Origin: Rummeliibacillus pycnus_B
GTDB lineage: Bacteria; Bacillota; Bacilli; Bacillales_A; Planococcaceae
Reading direction: 5' to 3'
Assembly (NCBI RefSeq): GCF_050459865.1
Contig: NZ_JBCMNM010000023.1
Span: forward strand, 11,178-75,177
Length of the DNA stretch: 64,000 nt
Shown: in pieces, positions 1 to 8,276 of the stretch
How positions within the stretch are numbered: the stretch's first letter is position 1
Layout of the letters: every line of letters starts with the position of its first letter
Translations under genes and position numbers: made by a program
The notes under the pieces: model-generated
Seen by the model: the letters and a program-made list of their open reading frames with translations, nothing else
Databases searched by the model: none
What the model was told of the DNA's origin: nothing

Positions 1-318
1 GTTCCAATGCCATTAGCACTTATGCTGCCATATATACCTTTATGGTTAGTTATAATATTTCTTGCTGTAATAGGATTTTTCATTATGTTAAGTTTTTCTG
101 TTACGGTTATTTACGCTCAAGAATTGGTGCCAAGTAAAGTTGGTACGATGGCTGGTTTAACGGTGGGACTTGCCTTTGGCATGGGCGCCATTGGTTCAGT
201 TGTTATTGGTATGATGATGGACCATTATGGAATTTTAACTACGATGATTTTTATTTCAGTGTTACCCATTTTTTCATTTGTTGCATTTTGGCTCCCTGCG
301 GATCATAAAACAGCATAG
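1..318 (+). CDS. MFS exporter, C-terminal end (fosmidomycin-resistance type), cut by window edge
   Basis: The reading frame is open from base 1 and ends with TAG at 318, so about 105 C-terminal residues of a longer protein are present. The ATG at 7 is internal, not the start. The segment holds about three hydrophobic helices with the sequence FSVTVIYAQELVPSKVGTMA followed by a glycine-rich helix (GLAFGMGAIGS), which resembles the last third of Fsr-type major facilitator exporters. These are 12-helix proton-driven drug exporters of the cytoplasmic membrane. I recognise the subfamily from memory of E. coli Fsr. The substrate cannot be told from this part. Confidence 0.75.
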   Translation, partial: VPMPLALMLPYIPLWLVIIFLAVIGFFIMLSFSVTVIYAQELVPSKVGTMAGLTVGLAFGMGAIGSVVIGMMMDHYGILTTMIFISVLPIFSFVAFWLPADHKTA

Positions 319-482
319 GAATTGCAAAATAAAGTTTCGATAGAGAAAACAGGATATTTTTTCGTCGAAGCTTTTCTTTTTTGTTGTGGACGTTTCGACA
401 CAAAACCGTAAAATTATTGGTCAAACGATTTAAAAAAATTTCAATGACAAGTTTTCAATAAAAAAAGCATAGGATAAGCAGT

Positions 483-1160
483 ATGAATAAATATGGAAGG
501 TGGAATCCTGTGTATAATCAAAACGTTCACCAAAAGCCATGTGATCCATTACGTATCATAACTGTAAAGGGAAATGGAGAAGTTACTGCTACTCCAAATT
601 ATGTCCAACTTCAGGTGGAAGTTATTACGAATGGTAAAACGGTGAGTGATGCAGCGGGAGAAAATGCTGTGACGATGGATCGTGTTATTCAATCGCTTTT
701 GGCACTTGGCATCCCACGAGAAGATATACAAACAGCATCTTATACTATTTCTCCAAAATATGACTATATTGAAGGTAAACAAGTTTTTAGAGGATATGAA
801 GTAACGAATACCATTACTGTAAAGATAAGAGATGTTAGTCAAGTAGGTACTGTCATAGATACTGCAGTAAAAAACGGTGCAAATAGTGTTTCGGGAATTC
901 AATTCAAAGTTGAACATTCAGAACAGTATTATCATGAGGCTTTATCTTTGGCCCTTCGAGATGCACAATCAAAAGCAAATACGATAGCTGAGACAATGCA
1001 CTTACATAATCCCCCAACACCAATTGAGATTATCGAAGAGGGAGCTAATGAGCCTATATTATACAAATCCGCTGCTTTCGCGAGTCAGAGTGTTACAACA
1101 CCAATTGAACAAGGGGTAATAACAATTAGTGCAATATTAAGAGTTAAATTTCAATACTAA
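483..1160 (+). CDS. SIMPL-domain (DUF541) protein
   Basis: The product is 225 residues and is dominated by a SIMPL/DUF541 domain. It starts with ITVKGNGEVTATPNYVQLQV and has the SVSGIQFKVE segment and the typical EALSLALRDAQSKANTIAE helix. There is no clear signal peptide, unlike many relatives, so it may be cytoplasmic. Two starts are possible: ATG 483, with AGGA about 8 bases upstream, or GTG 510, preceded by GGAAGGTGG at 495-503 with 6-base spacing. The GTG gives a 216-residue protein beginning MYNQNVHQ. The molecular role of the family is poorly defined. It appears to be a single-gene unit. Confidence 0.85.
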   Translation: MNKYGRWNPVYNQNVHQKPCDPLRIITVKGNGEVTATPNYVQLQVEVITNGKTVSDAAGENAVTMDRVIQSLLALGIPREDIQTASYTISPKYDYIEGKQVFRGYEVTNTITVKIRDVSQVGTVIDTAVKNGANSVSGIQFKVEHSEQYYHEALSLALRDAQSKANTIAETMHLHNPPTPIEIIEEGANEPILYKSAAFASQSVTTPIEQGVITISAILRVKFQY

Positions 1161-1240
1161 TGATGTTGGTAAATTCGTTCTATATTTTTTTCTTACGACT
1201 ACATTAAAATATAGGACAGACTGAACAAGGTGGAGATGAC

Positions 1241-2539
1241 ATGGCAAAGAAAATGGGTTTTATAGCTCTAGTGTTGTATGCGATATATGCTGTAGGAATG
1301 TATTTTTATATTTTCCATAGTGGTAGTGGAGAGATACCTGCAGCATTGAAGGGGACTGTTGCAGACCCAGCAGTATTTATGACACAACACGAATTATTGT
1401 TGAGCGAGGAATTTTCAAAAATTAGAAATTTCCTATTTTTTGTAGCGACACCATTTGAGTGGCTAATCTATTTATTTGTTTTACTTGCTGGTCTTTCTCA
1501 ATTGTTTGAAAAATGGTCAGTTTCGCGTGCTAAGTCAACACTTTTCCAAACGATCATTTATGTATTTTGGCTATCACTTCTTATGTATATCGTATTATGG
1601 CCATTGGATTTTTACAGATATCATTTAAGTAAAGACTATGGGATAAGCACTCAGACTTTTCCTTCATGGATGAAGGATGGATTAATTGATTTTGGGGTTA
1701 ATTTTGTAACGTCAGTAATAGTAATGACAGTTGTTTATTGGCTAATTAAAAAAAGCACAAAGAGATGGTGGCTATATGCTTGGCTGTTATCCATTCCGTT
1801 TTCAATTTTTGTCATGTTTGTGCAACCGGTAGTAATTGACCCTTTATATAATGATTTTTATCCATTACAAAATAAAGAATTAGAAGCCAAAATTCTAGCA
1901 TTAGCAGACCAAGCGAATATTCCATCGGACCATGTCTATGAAGTAAATATGGCAGAAAAGACGAATGCTATGAATGCCTATGTTACAGGAATCGGAAGGA
2001 ATTCGCGAATTGTATTATGGGATACGACATTAAATCGATTAACAGATAGAGAAATTCTTTTCATCATGGCACATGAAATGGGGCACTATGTAGAAAAGCA
2101 TATTTATATCGGAATAGCTTGTTATATACTACTATCATTTGTTGGTCTTTGGCTTGCAGCGAAAATGATGAATTGGATTATTGCACGTTATGGAAAAGCA
2201 TTAAAAATTAACAAAATAGGCAATCTTCGTTCGATGCCATTATTTTTACTAGTTACCTCTTTTCTGTTATTTGCATCTAGTCCGTTATCGAATTATATTT
2301 CGAGATATCAGGAATCAAGAGCCGACAACTATGCACTAGAATTAACAGGAGATCATATGGCAGCTGTTACCTCATTCCAAAAGCTTACGAAGGCTGGTTT
2401 AAGTGAAGTAAATCCACCACTCCTTGTAAAATGGTTCCGTTATACACATCCACCGATGTTAGAAAGAATTTATAAGGTATATGATAAAAATCAAGATGTA
2501 GAGCAAGAGAAAAAAGAAGAACGAAAGAAAAATAAATAG
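1241..2539 (+). CDS. M48 family membrane metallopeptidase (Ste24/CAAX-protease-like)
   Basis: The product is 432 residues with several membrane helices (about residues 5-30, 65-90, 100-125, 150-170, 180-205, 290-315 and 330-355). The zinc site HEMGH lies in FIMAHEMGHYVEKH, and the third ligand is probably the Glu of ESRADNYALE further downstream. This order of a long N-terminal membrane region, HExxH and a later ExxxD is typical of Ste24-type M48A peptidases. These cleave membrane or prenyl-type substrates in eukaryotes and have mostly unknown substrates in bacteria. The ATG is preceded by GGTGGAG. The C-terminus is a charged Lys/Glu-rich tail. A strong terminator follows immediately. Confidence 0.9.
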   Translation: MAKKMGFIALVLYAIYAVGMYFYIFHSGSGEIPAALKGTVADPAVFMTQHELLLSEEFSKIRNFLFFVATPFEWLIYLFVLLAGLSQLFEKWSVSRAKSTLFQTIIYVFWLSLLMYIVLWPLDFYRYHLSKDYGISTQTFPSWMKDGLIDFGVNFVTSVIVMTVVYWLIKKSTKRWWLYAWLLSIPFSIFVMFVQPVVIDPLYNDFYPLQNKELEAKILALADQANIPSDHVYEVNMAEKTNAMNAYVTGIGRNSRIVLWDTTLNRLTDREILFIMAHEMGHYVEKHIYIGIACYILLSFVGLWLAAKMMNWIIARYGKALKINKIGNLRSMPLFLLVTSFLLFASSPLSNYISRYQESRADNYALELTGDHMAAVTSFQKLTKAGLSEVNPPLLVKWFRYTHPPMLERIYKVYDKNQDVEQEKKEERKKNK

Positions 2540-2542
2540 ACA

Positions 2543-2587
2543 AAGGCTGTTCAAGAGTAACTATGTAAACTCTTGAACAGCCTTTTT
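2543..2587 (+). terminator. Rho-independent terminator after the M48 gene
   Basis: A 16-base stem (AAGGCTGTTCAAGAGT pairing with ACTCTTGAACAGCCTT) has a short loop and is followed by a T run. Confidence 0.92.
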
Positions 2588-2599
2588 TAAAGGTGTGGA

Positions 2600-2665
2600 A
2601 TATGAATTATGTTAGAATCAGCATCGCTTTCCGATGGCGAACAGCCGAGCCCTTTGCCCAATAGC
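2600..2665. repeat. Degenerate copy of an intergenic GC-rich repeat
   Basis: The stretch with GCATCGCTTTCCGATGGCGA and then GCCGAGCCC resembles the left end of the intact 191-base element at 55580-55770 (GCTTCGCTTTCCGCGGGCGA, GAGCCTCC). It has no coding potential. I read it as a decayed remnant of the same repeat family; the match is short. Confidence 0.4.
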
Positions 2666-2737
2666 CACATCATTTTATAAGAAATACACGCAATGATAAA
2701 ATAATGACTAGATAGAAGCTAGGAGGGAAAATTCTAT

Positions 2738-3355
2738 ATGAAGCTGGCTATTTTAGGAGCAACTGGAAGAGTTGGTGGCGAAATGGTACGTTTGGCATTG
2801 CAAGATGGACATGAAGTAAAAGCACTTGTACGTACACCATCAAAATTAAAAAACCATGCCAATTTAATCATTCTTCAGGGAAATGTATTTAATGAAGAAG
2901 ATATTGAAAATACAGTTATTGGTGCCGATGTAGTAATTAGTGCATTAGGTACAGATCGAACAACAACCTTATCAGAAGGTATTCCACATATTATTTCCAC
3001 GATGAAGAAACATCATATAAAAAGAATCGTCACTATAGGCACGGCAGGAATTTTAGATAGCCGTACGGAACCTGGAAAATTCCGATTTCAATCGAGTGAA
3101 TCCAAACAGAAATTAACATTTGCTGCTGAGGAACACGCCAAAGTGTATAAAATGCTAGCAGAATCAAATGTGGATTGGACAATCGTATGCCCAACCTACT
3201 TACCAGACGGAGAAGCATTAGGAAAATATCGAATAGAAAAAAATAAATTACCTTTGAATGGGGAAAAGATAACAGTAGGTGATACTGCCAAATTTGCGTA
3301 TGAAGAATGCTTCAAACAACAATTCTTATATACAAGGGTAGGGCTCGCTTATTAA
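2738..3355 (+). CDS. NAD(P)H-binding atypical SDR (NmrA-like) protein
   Basis: The product is 205 residues. It begins with a dinucleotide-binding strand-loop-helix with the glycine pattern GATGRVGGEM (residues 8-17), followed by DGHEVKALVRTPSKL, in which the Arg is typical of NADP-preferring folds. VISALGTD and RIVTIGTAGIL are the usual second and third nucleotide-fold strands. This matches the atypical short-chain dehydrogenase group that includes YhfK- and NmrA-type proteins, which bind NAD(P) and often lack the YxxxK catalytic pair. The start has a good AGGAGG at 2721-2726. The ankyrin gene follows after 32 bases, so the two are probably cotranscribed. The substrate is unknown. Confidence 0.85.
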   Translation: MKLAILGATGRVGGEMVRLALQDGHEVKALVRTPSKLKNHANLIILQGNVFNEEDIENTVIGADVVISALGTDRTTTLSEGIPHIISTMKKHHIKRIVTIGTAGILDSRTEPGKFRFQSSESKQKLTFAAEEHAKVYKMLAESNVDWTIVCPTYLPDGEALGKYRIEKNKLPLNGEKITVGDTAKFAYEECFKQQFLYTRVGLAY

Positions 3356-3387
3356 GGAACAGAGCAGATGGGGAATGAGGAGAGTAC

Positions 3388-4056
3388 ATGAAAAAAAGTC
3401 ATAAAGCTGCAATGGCTGCACTATCTTTAGGCTTTGCATTAATGAAATATACCAAAGGTAAAGATGGGCAAATGACGCTCTTGAACGCTGTTCATAAACA
3501 AGATTTATATGCAGTAAAAAAACTGATAAGAGCCGGTGCGGATTTAGATCAACAAAATGACAGTGGCCGTACTCCTCTGATGATTGCTACATATAACAAT
3601 GATGTAGATATCGCTAAAATGTTAATAGATATTGGGGCCGACGTGAATATTCAAGACGATTTGCAAAATACCCCATTTTTATATGCTGCAGCAGAAGGAT
3701 ACTTGAATATTTTGAAACTCATGATACAATCAGGTGCTGACCCTACTGTTACAGATCGCTATGGTAGCACAGCTTTAATACCAGCTGCTGAACATGGCAA
3801 TCTAGAGGTCTTAAAGTTGTTATTAAACAAAACAGAAATTGATGTAAATCACATAAATAATTTAGGATGGACAGCATTACTCGAAGCAATTATTTTAGGC
3901 GATGGGGGTAAAAAATATCAAGAATGCGTACAAATGTTACTGCAACACCAAGCAAATCCGAATATTGCAGATAAAGATGGTGTAACACCAATCGAACATG
4001 CAGAAAAACTGGGTTATAAAGAAATTGAAATATTATTGAAGAACTACAAATACTAA
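3388..4056 (+). CDS. Ankyrin-repeat protein
   Basis: The product is 222 residues with about five ankyrin repeats from residue 29 to the end (for example RTPLMIATYNNDVDIAKMLI and GADVNIQDDLQNTPFLYAAA). A short hydrophobic N-terminus (AAMAALSLGFALMKY) could be an uncleaved membrane anchor or a signal sequence, but there is no lipobox. Ankyrin repeats bind partner proteins, and nothing catalytic is visible. The gene sits 32 bases after the NAD(P)-binding gene and is followed by a terminator, so the pair forms a short operon. The binding partner is not evident. Confidence 0.85.
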   Translation: MKKSHKAAMAALSLGFALMKYTKGKDGQMTLLNAVHKQDLYAVKKLIRAGADLDQQNDSGRTPLMIATYNNDVDIAKMLIDIGADVNIQDDLQNTPFLYAAAEGYLNILKLMIQSGADPTVTDRYGSTALIPAAEHGNLEVLKLLLNKTEIDVNHINNLGWTALLEAIILGDGGKKYQECVQMLLQHQANPNIADKDGVTPIEHAEKLGYKEIEILLKNYKY

Positions 4057-4063
4057 AGTGCAG

Positions 4064-4097
4064 AACTTACCTAATAGCAGGTGAGTTTTGTTTTTTT
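4064..4097 (+). terminator. Rho-independent terminator after the ankyrin gene
   Basis: A 9-pair stem (AACTTACCT with AGGTGAGTT, one G-U pair) is followed by TTGTTTTTTT. Confidence 0.8.
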
Positions 4098-4272
4098 ATA
4101 TGGAAACTGAAAAATGAAAAAACTGTGAATATTGTAATAAACCAAAGTAATAGCAAAGTAATAGTGAAAAATTCTCTAGTCGCATGTCACAATTATTGAT
4201 AGAATAATCATAATGCTTTTAAGTATTATTCAATTTGGTCGAAAATTTGAAAAGGGGGCCCTTTAAAAGGAC

Positions 4273-5595
4273 ATGAAGGAACATGAGAGTTGGCCTTTAC
4301 TATCTGTGTCATTCAATGAGCATGATACGCAGAATGACCAAAGAAATCTAGAAAGTAAATTAAATTTCAAAAAAATAGAAAAAATAAAAGAACAATATAA
4401 ACAAGATGCCGAAAATAGATTGCCTCAACATTTTTCTGCTAATAAGCGCATGAAAGTGCAAGCACTAACAAAGGAAGAAATTGAATCAAATGGTTTACCT
4501 AAGGAAATTTTTTGGAAAATGGTTGAATTCAATGTTAGTGCAAGAGGTGGATTATCGTTTGAAAGAATTGCTGCTATTAGCGAACATATAAATTTTTTAG
4601 CTTCTGAATATTGCACATATAAAGCCCGAATTCATCGTGATTTTGAAGGGAAAGAGAAAGAACAACAGCTTAAGAAATTAAATGACATTTTAGGTCGTGG
4701 CTTTGAACGTCTCTTAAATGCTTATGTTGAAACAGTAGGCACCTTCTTTGAGAGAAATGAGATCAATGATGAAAAAGAGTTAATGAGAAAGTCAATTACC
4801 GCTCTATATGAACGTAAAATACAACAATACGAACAATTTATCGGAATCTATCCTGATTATGCTTATATTAAAGGCACCAAAGATGAATGGCTTGAAAGAG
4901 ATTCATACTTTATGGGAGACATTCTCCGTTTGGTAGTATCTAAGGTCTATTCTCAATGTATTTTATTACCTGAGGATTTATATACTCCTAATGATTTAGC
5001 GGCCGCAGGAGCTTTCTATCACTCTGCCCATAAATGGCTTATCAATCAGAAATCAACGGCTGTTAGCGAAGAACAACTTGGAGTAGAACTGGGCTATTTG
5101 GGTATGAAATTAGAGGTTCTATCACGTAAAGAAGATCTATCTCTACGTTTGAAAGAAAAACTAAGCAAAGTCTATCAATCATTTACACTGTATAAAATTG
5201 AAGATATTAATAAACGTCAAGAAGAGTCCAAACATTATCCATACACACGTCAAAATAATAAATACGCAAAATTAGATGAGCGTGTTATATTGCATTGGGC
5301 AACTATTATGCGTAGTCATATACAAGAAGAAAATATTAAATCTGTTTTTCTGGAAGTTTTACCAGCTGCATTTGCAGAATTCCAGAAGAAAGTGGAAGCT
5401 GGTAGCCTGCTTGAGCGCTATCAGGAGCAAAATGATTGGGATGAATTTTATGCGGATGCAGAGTTTATTTCTTATCCTGCAGGTAAACCAGATGCCTTCC
5501 ATTTCAATACAATGATTGAAGATTGGAATCGTTTTGTCGAGAAAATGGCAGTACATCCATCAATGATTTTCACTACTGGGAAAATATTTGACTAA
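4273..5595 (+). CDS. Uncharacterised 440-residue helical protein
   Basis: I do not recognise this protein. It has no signal peptide or membrane helix. It is charged and largely helical, with a probable coiled coil around residues 35-60 (FKKIEKIKEQYKQDAENR) and further Lys/Glu-rich helices around 120-190. Aromatic-rich segments such as DEWLERDSYFMGDILRLVVS follow. No cysteine cluster, nucleotide-binding loop or catalytic signature is visible. The ribosome binding site is poor: AAAGGAC lies very close to the ATG, and AGGGGG at 4253-4258 is 14 bases away. It is a monocistronic unit ending in a good terminator. Codon use looks like its neighbours. Confidence 0.75.
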   Translation: MKEHESWPLLSVSFNEHDTQNDQRNLESKLNFKKIEKIKEQYKQDAENRLPQHFSANKRMKVQALTKEEIESNGLPKEIFWKMVEFNVSARGGLSFERIAAISEHINFLASEYCTYKARIHRDFEGKEKEQQLKKLNDILGRGFERLLNAYVETVGTFFERNEINDEKELMRKSITALYERKIQQYEQFIGIYPDYAYIKGTKDEWLERDSYFMGDILRLVVSKVYSQCILLPEDLYTPNDLAAAGAFYHSAHKWLINQKSTAVSEEQLGVELGYLGMKLEVLSRKEDLSLRLKEKLSKVYQSFTLYKIEDINKRQEESKHYPYTRQNNKYAKLDERVILHWATIMRSHIQEENIKSVFLEVLPAAFAEFQKKVEAGSLLERYQEQNDWDEFYADAEFISYPAGKPDAFHFNTMIEDWNRFVEKMAVHPSMIFTTGKIFD

Positions 5596-5626
5596 TCTAT
5601 GATAGATATTAACGGGATTATCATAT

Positions 5627-5664
5627 AAACCTGTGGGTACTAATTGTACCCATAGGTTTTTTCC
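5627..5664 (+). terminator. Rho-independent terminator after the 440-residue gene
   Basis: The inverted repeat AACCTGTGGGTAC / GTACCCATAGGTT has a 5-base loop and is followed by TTTTTT. Confidence 0.88.
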
Positions 5665-5798
5665 ATAATATGAAAAGAACTTAATTAATTTACGCTATAA
5701 TTAAAGAGCTTATATAAGGAGTTCATACATTCAGTAAGTAAGTCTGATACTGATTGTTAATCTAGGATGACAAACTATACACAAAGTAGGGTGTAAAA

Positions 5799-6536
5799 AT
5801 GGAATTTTTGGTTTTTATGATCATTGGATTCTTGGGGAATTTTATCGGGGTATTATGTGGTGGTGGAGGGCTAATTACTTTACCGACAATGCTTCTAATG
5901 GGGTTACCTACTCATTCTGCAATTGGAGCAAATAAAGTTTCAAATACTGTTAGTTCTTTTACAAGCTTTCTTGTTATTTTCAAAGAAAAAGAGATAACAT
6001 TAAAAGAATCGTTTACTGTTCTTATTATGTGTTTGGTCGGTGGGGCTCTTGGTGGAGTCATCGCTTCACTTTTAAGCGATGGCACATTAACAATGATCGC
6101 TATTATATTACTGGCCTTCGCATTTGTTACTTCTTTTTTTAGTAAAAGTGATTTTGATGGAGATGCTCTATTTAAGCTTAATAAACTAACAGTTCCTTCA
6201 TTGCTAGGAATTAGTATGTATGATGGTATGTTCGGTCCAGGTAGTGGCACGCTACAAATGTATTTATATGCACATGAAAAAATTGCTTATATTCGTGCTG
6301 TTGGACTTACAAGGGTAGGGGCGTTTGCAGGTTGCTTCGGTTCAGCGATTTCTTACATTGCTACAGGAAAGATTATGTGGGGTTTAACCATTGCTTTAAT
6401 GATTGGCGCAACAATTGGAGCTCAGGTTGCTGTGCGTGTAGCACGAAAAATGAACACCAAATATGTAAATACACTATTAAGAATGATTACCCTTATTTTA
6501 ATCATACAAATTGCAATTAGTTATTATAGAGGATAG
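5799..6536 (+). CDS. TSUP family permease (TauE/SafE, DUF81)
   Basis: The product is 245 residues with about seven to eight membrane helices. The N-terminal motif GNFIGVLCGGGGLITLPTML and the repeated motif GMFGPGSGTLQMYLYA are the two halves of the TSUP signature. Members move sulfite, sulfoacetate, thiosulfate or other small organic anions across the cytoplasmic membrane. The substrate here is unknown. The ATG is preceded by AGTAGGGTG. It stands alone and converges on the AlaX gene, sharing a terminator with it. Confidence 0.9.
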   Translation: MEFLVFMIIGFLGNFIGVLCGGGGLITLPTMLLMGLPTHSAIGANKVSNTVSSFTSFLVIFKEKEITLKESFTVLIMCLVGGALGGVIASLLSDGTLTMIAIILLAFAFVTSFFSKSDFDGDALFKLNKLTVPSLLGISMYDGMFGPGSGTLQMYLYAHEKIAYIRAVGLTRVGAFAGCFGSAISYIATGKIMWGLTIALMIGATIGAQVAVRVARKMNTKYVNTLLRMITLILIIQIAISYYRG

Positions 6537-6540
6537 ATGA

Positions 6541-6580
6541 TAAAAGGACGTTTCTTATAATAGAGGAAACGTCCTTTTAT
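6541..6580. terminator. Bidirectional terminator between convergent genes
   Basis: The near-perfect palindrome AAAAGGACGTTTC / GAAACGTCCTTTT has A and T runs on both flanks. It serves both the TSUP gene and the AlaX gene. Confidence 0.88.
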
Positions 6581-6581
6581 A

Positions 6582-7772
6582 CTATGCTAATACTTTTGTC
6601 ATCTGTTCAAGCAATTCTTCAGAAGAAATAGTAGCTTCACCGCCACCTTGGACAAAGGTATCATTGCCGCCACCCTTACCATGAATAACTGGCAAAATAG
6701 TGTTTGCAATTTCCTTCATGCTACCAAACTGAGCTGCTGCCCCTTTTGCCGCCACAAATTGTAATTTATCTGCCTGCTCCGAAACGAATAGTGCAGTGGT
6801 TTCCTCATTTGCTGATATAATAACGCGTGCCAGTTGTTGTAATTCCTGAACGGAACGGGATGTAAAGGTTTTGCGAATAAGATGCTCATCGGATTCTTGT
6901 AATAAACTCTTTGCTTCAAAAGCGATTAATTGATTATTAGCATCAGCTAAAGCTTTTTCAAGTCCTTTTTGGGTTTGTAATAGCTTTGTGACAGCTTGTA
7001 CTGTTCCTTCCTCTGGAGAATTTGCAAGACGAGCTGTATCCGATAATTCTTTTTTACGCCAATGTAATTCATGCAGTACACGTCCTCCACAAACAAAATG
7101 TACACGCGTTTTTTTCTTTTGTTTTTCAGTCGTTAAAATCTTAATGGCTTGAACTTGTCCTGTAGAAGTAGGATGAGTACCTCCACAGCCGTTATAGTCG
7201 AAATCTGGAATAATGACTAGACGTATTTCTCCAGTGACGGCGACAGCTTTGCGTAAAGTGTAATTTGCTAGTTCTTTCTCTGTTACCCATTTTGTTTCGA
7301 TAGGACGGTTTTCTAAAATAATATCATTCGCTCTTTTTTCGACTGAAGCAAGCTCCTCATCAGAGATCTTTGCTGTATCAATGTCGATTGTTAACGTTTC
7401 TGTCCCAAGATGGAAGCTTACTGTCGGATAATTGAAAAGTTCGACAAAAGCGGCTGTTAATATATGTTGACCAGCATGTTGTTGCATATGATCGAAACGA
7501 CGTTGCCAATCTAGTACACCATGAACTTGTGTTGTAAACTCGGGTAAAGACTCAGTTACATAATGTCGAATTTCACCATCAATTTTCTCCACATCAATGA
7601 CTTTCACACCCTTTATCATACCTGTATCATGGGGTTGTCCACCACCAGTTGGATAAAAGGCAGTGTTGTCTAAAACGATATATTTTCGTCCTTCTTCATC
7701 CACTTCTTGCTTTATAATCGTTGCATCAAATTCTTTCATCATGACATCTTGATAATAGAAAAGTTCTTGCAT
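6582..7772 (-). CDS. AlaX-type alanyl-tRNA editing protein with DHHA1 domain
   Basis: The product is 396 residues from the start I prefer. That start is ATG at 7772, preceded by GGGAG with 9-base spacing; the frame extends 13 codons further up without a better site. The N-terminal half carries the TGGGQPHDTG segment and the zinc motifs HMQQHAGQH and CGGTH seen in the editing domain of alanyl-tRNA synthetase. The C-terminal part ends in a DHHA1-like domain (GGGNDTFVQGGGEA). It should hydrolyse mischarged Ser-tRNA(Ala) or Gly-tRNA(Ala) in the cytoplasm. Its length fits long AlaX proteins. It is divergent from the small acidic-protein gene at 7878. Confidence 0.9.
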   Translation of the reverse strand: MQELFYYQDVMMKEFDATIIKQEVDEEGRKYIVLDNTAFYPTGGGQPHDTGMIKGVKVIDVEKIDGEIRHYVTESLPEFTTQVHGVLDWQRRFDHMQQHAGQHILTAAFVELFNYPTVSFHLGTETLTIDIDTAKISDEELASVEKRANDIILENRPIETKWVTEKELANYTLRKAVAVTGEIRLVIIPDFDYNGCGGTHPTSTGQVQAIKILTTEKQKKKTRVHFVCGGRVLHELHWRKKELSDTARLANSPEEGTVQAVTKLLQTQKGLEKALADANNQLIAFEAKSLLQESDEHLIRKTFTSRSVQELQQLARVIISANEETTALFVSEQADKLQFVAAKGAAAQFGSMKEIANTILPVIHGKGGGNDTFVQGGGEATISSEELLEQMTKVLA

Positions 7773-7877
7773 TTTTTCACGCTCCCTTATGTTATCGACT
7801 ATTTTTATCATAAAACTTTACTAATTGCCATTTTCCTATATTATAAAGTAATGAAAGATGTAAAAGGAGCGATATGA

Positions 7878-8168
7878 TTGGATATTTTAGCATATACAAT
7901 GGAAGAAATTTTAGATCCAACAAATATTATTGAAGGAGAACGCTTCGAATTTTTGCTGGATATTGAAGTTGATGAAGATGATGAACTTTACACAGAAGGC
8001 GGACTTGAAATTCGAGCAATTATTGCAAAAAAAGATAGCGAAATTTCTCTAGCTAATTATTTTTTCATTGCAAAAGCAAATGAAAAATTATTAGATTTTG
8101 CACTTGAAGATGACGAAGAAGAAATGATCTTAACTTTTTGTAAGGAACATATTGCTACAGGAGAATAA
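7878..8168 (+). CDS. Small acidic protein, probably DUF6509 family
   Basis: The product is 96 residues and strongly acidic (EVDEDDELYTEGG, LEDDEEEM). The start is TTG at 7878, chosen because AAAGGAGC at 7863-7870 gives ideal 7-base spacing. The nearby ATG at 7873 is out of frame and closes soon. I believe it belongs to the uncharacterised DUF6509 group of Bacilli, but that is from memory. There are no catalytic motifs or membrane segments. A hairpin without a strong T run lies between this gene and the VanZ gene, so partial readthrough is possible. Confidence 0.75.
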   Translation: MDILAYTMEEILDPTNIIEGERFEFLLDIEVDEDDELYTEGGLEIRAIIAKKDSEISLANYFFIAKANEKLLDFALEDDEEEMILTFCKEHIATGE

Positions 8169-8196
8169 CATTTAGCCTATTATATGCTTTTAATAA

Positions 8197-8241
8197 TAGA
8201 CATTCGGGAATACTTAAGTGAAGGATTTCTGAATGTCTATT
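8197..8241 (+). other. Intergenic hairpin between DUF6509 and VanZ-RDD genes
   Basis: ATAGACATTCGG(GAA) pairs with TTTCTGAATGTCTAT around a 15-base loop. It lacks a T run, so it may be a weak terminator or a processing or stability element rather than a full stop. Confidence 0.5.
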
Positions 8242-8276
8242 TCCATTCAAGTTTTAGAAAAGGAGCGATGAGAGAG

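Noticed and set aside
549..917. 122-codon minus-strand frame
   Set aside because: Shadow of the SIMPL gene with no start signals of its own.
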